A stretch of DNA of 7,597 bases from Muricomes sp. (GTDB lineage Bacteria > Bacillota > Clostridia > Lachnospirales > Lachnospiraceae): contig JAHHTM010000053.1 of the NCBI GenBank assembly GCA_020024675.1, forward strand, positions 1-7,597, written 5' to 3'. Below, in pieces: positions 6,290-7,597 of this stretch. Within the stretch, counting starts at the first letter, position 1, and each line of letters starts with the position of its first letter. A program made the position numbers and the translations under genes. The notes below the pieces were generated by a model, which saw only the letters and a program-made list of their open reading frames with translations, searched no databases and had not been told where the DNA came from.

Positions 6290-7597
6290 CTATCCCTCCT
6301 TCTTGTGAATGCCTGCCATCAATAATCCGATTGCTGAGGTTGTTGTTTCTTTCGGCGAAATTTCTCCTGTGATTTGTCCTTTGCACATTACAATCACTCG
6401 ATCTGATAAGCTCATAATTTCTGAAAGTTCACTAGAAACTAAAATAACTGAATTTCCTTCATCTCTAAATTTTAAAATCTGATTATGTATAAATTCAATG
6501 GAACCAATATCAACACCTCTTGTTGGTTGACACGCAATTAACAATTTTGGTTTTGCTGCTAACTCTCTTGCTATAATTACTTTCTGTGCATTTCCACCTG
6601 ACAAGCTTGAAATATTTCCTTCAATATCACCAATACGAATATCAAATTCTTTTATAAACTGATTTCTTTTTTCAACGATCTTATTTTTCTGTAAAATTCC
6701 ATGTTTGCACACATCTTTATTGCTGTGATACCCAGATATACAATTTTCTGTTATACTCATGTCTTTACATAACCCCTGAGCATACCTGTCTTCCGGAACA
6801 ATTCCCATTCCTGCTTTACGCAACTTATCTGGCCACCAGTTTGTAACATCTTTTCCACAAAATGTATTTGTGCCACTCGTCGATTCCATAAGCCCTGTAA
6901 TCATCTTTACAAGCTCTGACTGTCCATTTCCTTCCACACCAGCTACACCAAGAATTTCTCCTTTATGTACTTCAAATGAAATATGTGAAACAACCTCTTT
7001 ACCATAATCATTAATTGTTGATAAATCATTTACTTCATAAACTATCTCATCTTCAATCGGATTTTTTCTTTTATTGTCAACTGTAAGAACAACATCTCTA
7101 CCAACCATCATCTGTGCAAGTTCTTCTTCGTTCGTGTCTTGTTTTTTTACATTTCCTACCACTTTTCCTTGCTTAATAACAGTAATGCTATCTGCAAGTT
7201 CCATTACTTCACGTAATTTATGTGTAATGACAATGATTGTCTTTCCTTGTTCTTTTAGTCCTTTTAATGTAGCCATCAACTGATCCACTTCTTGTGGTGT
7301 CAGTACTGCTGTTGGCTCATCAAGGATCAGAATATCGACATTTCTATATAACATCTTTAATATTTCAACTCTTTGTCTGCCACCTACAGAGATGTCTTCT
7401 ATCTTTTCCATTGGATCTAATTCAAAATTATTGTCTTTAATCAGCTTTTCGACACGTTTCAATTCTTCTTTCGAATCAATTAATGGTGTCTTAAATTTTC
7501 CTTTTTGAAGATTGATTTCTGTTCCCAATAAAATATTTTCATACACAGTCAGGCTTGGTACCAGTTTGAAATGCTGGTGAACCATTCCTATCCCGTT
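6290..7597 (-). CDS. Nucleoside-type ABC importer, double ATP-binding protein (NupO/YufO-like), 5' end cut by window edge
   Basis: Cytoplasmic subunit carrying two fused ABC ATPase domains, which powers import by the two permeases encoded next. The frame stays open to the last base of the window, reading N-G-I-G before the first visible Met. That Met lies inside the Q-loop (IGMVHQHF), so it is not the start; the first Walker A lies off the right edge. Numbering from the edge, domain 1 shows Q-loop residue Q8, signature ISVGGRQR (69-76), Walker B ILILDEPTA (89-97) and H-loop THK (125-127). Domain 2 shows a Walker A of the form GVEGNGQSE (220-228) with Gln in place of Lys, signature LSGGN (332-336), and Walker B followed by Gln (LLIACQPTRG, 352-361). 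This asymmetry is normal for the RbsA/NupO class. The double-domain layout and the two unlike permeases downstream point to a BmpA-type nucleoside importer; a simple sugar is the main alternative. About 75 N-terminal residues are probably missing. The gene ends in TAG, four bases before the next start. Confidence 0.93.
   Translation of the reverse strand, partial: NGIGMVHQHFKLVPSLTVYENILLGTEINLQKGKFKTPLIDSKEELKRVEKLIKDNNFELDPMEKIEDISVGGRQRVEILKMLYRNVDILILDEPTAVLTPQEVDQLMATLKGLKEQGKTIIVITHKLREVMELADSITVIKQGKVVGNVKKQDTNEEELAQMMVGRDVVLTVDNKRKNPIEDEIVYEVNDLSTINDYGKEVVSHISFEVHKGEILGVAGVEGNGQSELVKMITGLMESTSGTNTFCGKDVTNWWPDKLRKAGMGIVPEDRYAQGLCKDMSITENCISGYHSNKDVCKHGILQKNKIVEKRNQFIKEFDIRIGDIEGNISSLSGGNAQKVIIARELAAKPKLLIACQPTRGVDIGSIEFIHNQILKFRDEGNSVILVSSELSEIMSLSDRVIVMCKGQITGEISPKETTTSAIGLLMAGIHKKEG
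6295..6300 (-). promoter_or_regulatory. Ribosome binding site of permease 1, nested in the ATPase gene
   Basis: AGGAGG, within AAGGAGGG, lies in the last codons of the ATPase gene (Lys-Glu-Gly before TAG), nine bases before the permease 1 ATG. It confirms the permease start and the tight gene packing. Confidence 0.75.

Noticed and set aside
6875..6940. Degenerate Walker A (Gln for Lys) and Gln after Walker B in the second ATPase domain
   Set aside because: This looks like a defect but is usual for the RbsA/NupO class, where one of the two ATP sites is degenerate.
7583..7585. First visible Met of the ATPase as a true start
   Set aside because: It lies inside the Q-loop, and the frame remains open with family sequence to the window edge, so the gene is truncated by the window.
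1..7597. tRNA, rRNA, CRISPR, insertion sequence, phage or repeat elements
   Set aside because: The window is filled by intact enzyme and transporter genes; I saw no repeats, transposase motifs or structured RNA.

Overview
The window is a single run of co-oriented genes, all transcribed from right to left on the minus strand. It has no gene-free stretch longer than about 30 bases and no internal promoter or terminator that I can see. The DNA is AT-rich. Ribosome binding sites are strong AGGAGG-type sequences, and gene junctions are short or overlap by a base. With the protein families present, this suggests an anaerobic Gram-positive Bacillota, most likely a gut-type clostridium such as a Lachnospiraceae relative. 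That placement is inferred from style, not from a marker gene.

In transcription order, the right part (about 4313-7597) encodes most of a nucleoside-type ABC importer of the BmpA/NupNOPQ (YufNOPQ) class. It holds a double ATPase cut by the right window edge and two different permeases. The lipoprotein that binds the substrate is not in the window and probably lies further upstream, off the right edge. The left part (1-4297) encodes five enzymes: an isochorismatase-superfamily cysteine hydrolase, a PfkB-family kinase, a uridine-phosphorylase-like nucleoside phosphorylase, a BtpA/SgcQ-family TIM-barrel protein, and an iron-dependent alcohol dehydrogenase close to the ADH half of AdhE. Seven bases of a further gene appear to start at the extreme left edge.

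Together the genes read as an uptake-and-breakdown operon for a nucleoside or nucleoside-like compound. The importer brings it in and the phosphorylase splits it into base and pentose 1-phosphate. The hydrolase may act on the released base or on a side group. The kinase, the BtpA-like barrel and the dehydrogenase may process the sugar and reduce an aldehyde fragment to an alcohol. The families are clear. The substrate and the order of steps are inference.

The most interesting points are these. The phosphorylase keeps its phosphate and ribose residues but has lost the Gln/Arg pair that reads uracil in E. coli uridine phosphorylase. The hydrolase lacks the nicotinamidase metal motif. The BtpA-family protein, which has no settled enzymatic function, sits between a nucleoside phosphorylase and an alcohol dehydrogenase. 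This is a reasonable candidate for an undescribed nucleoside catabolic route.
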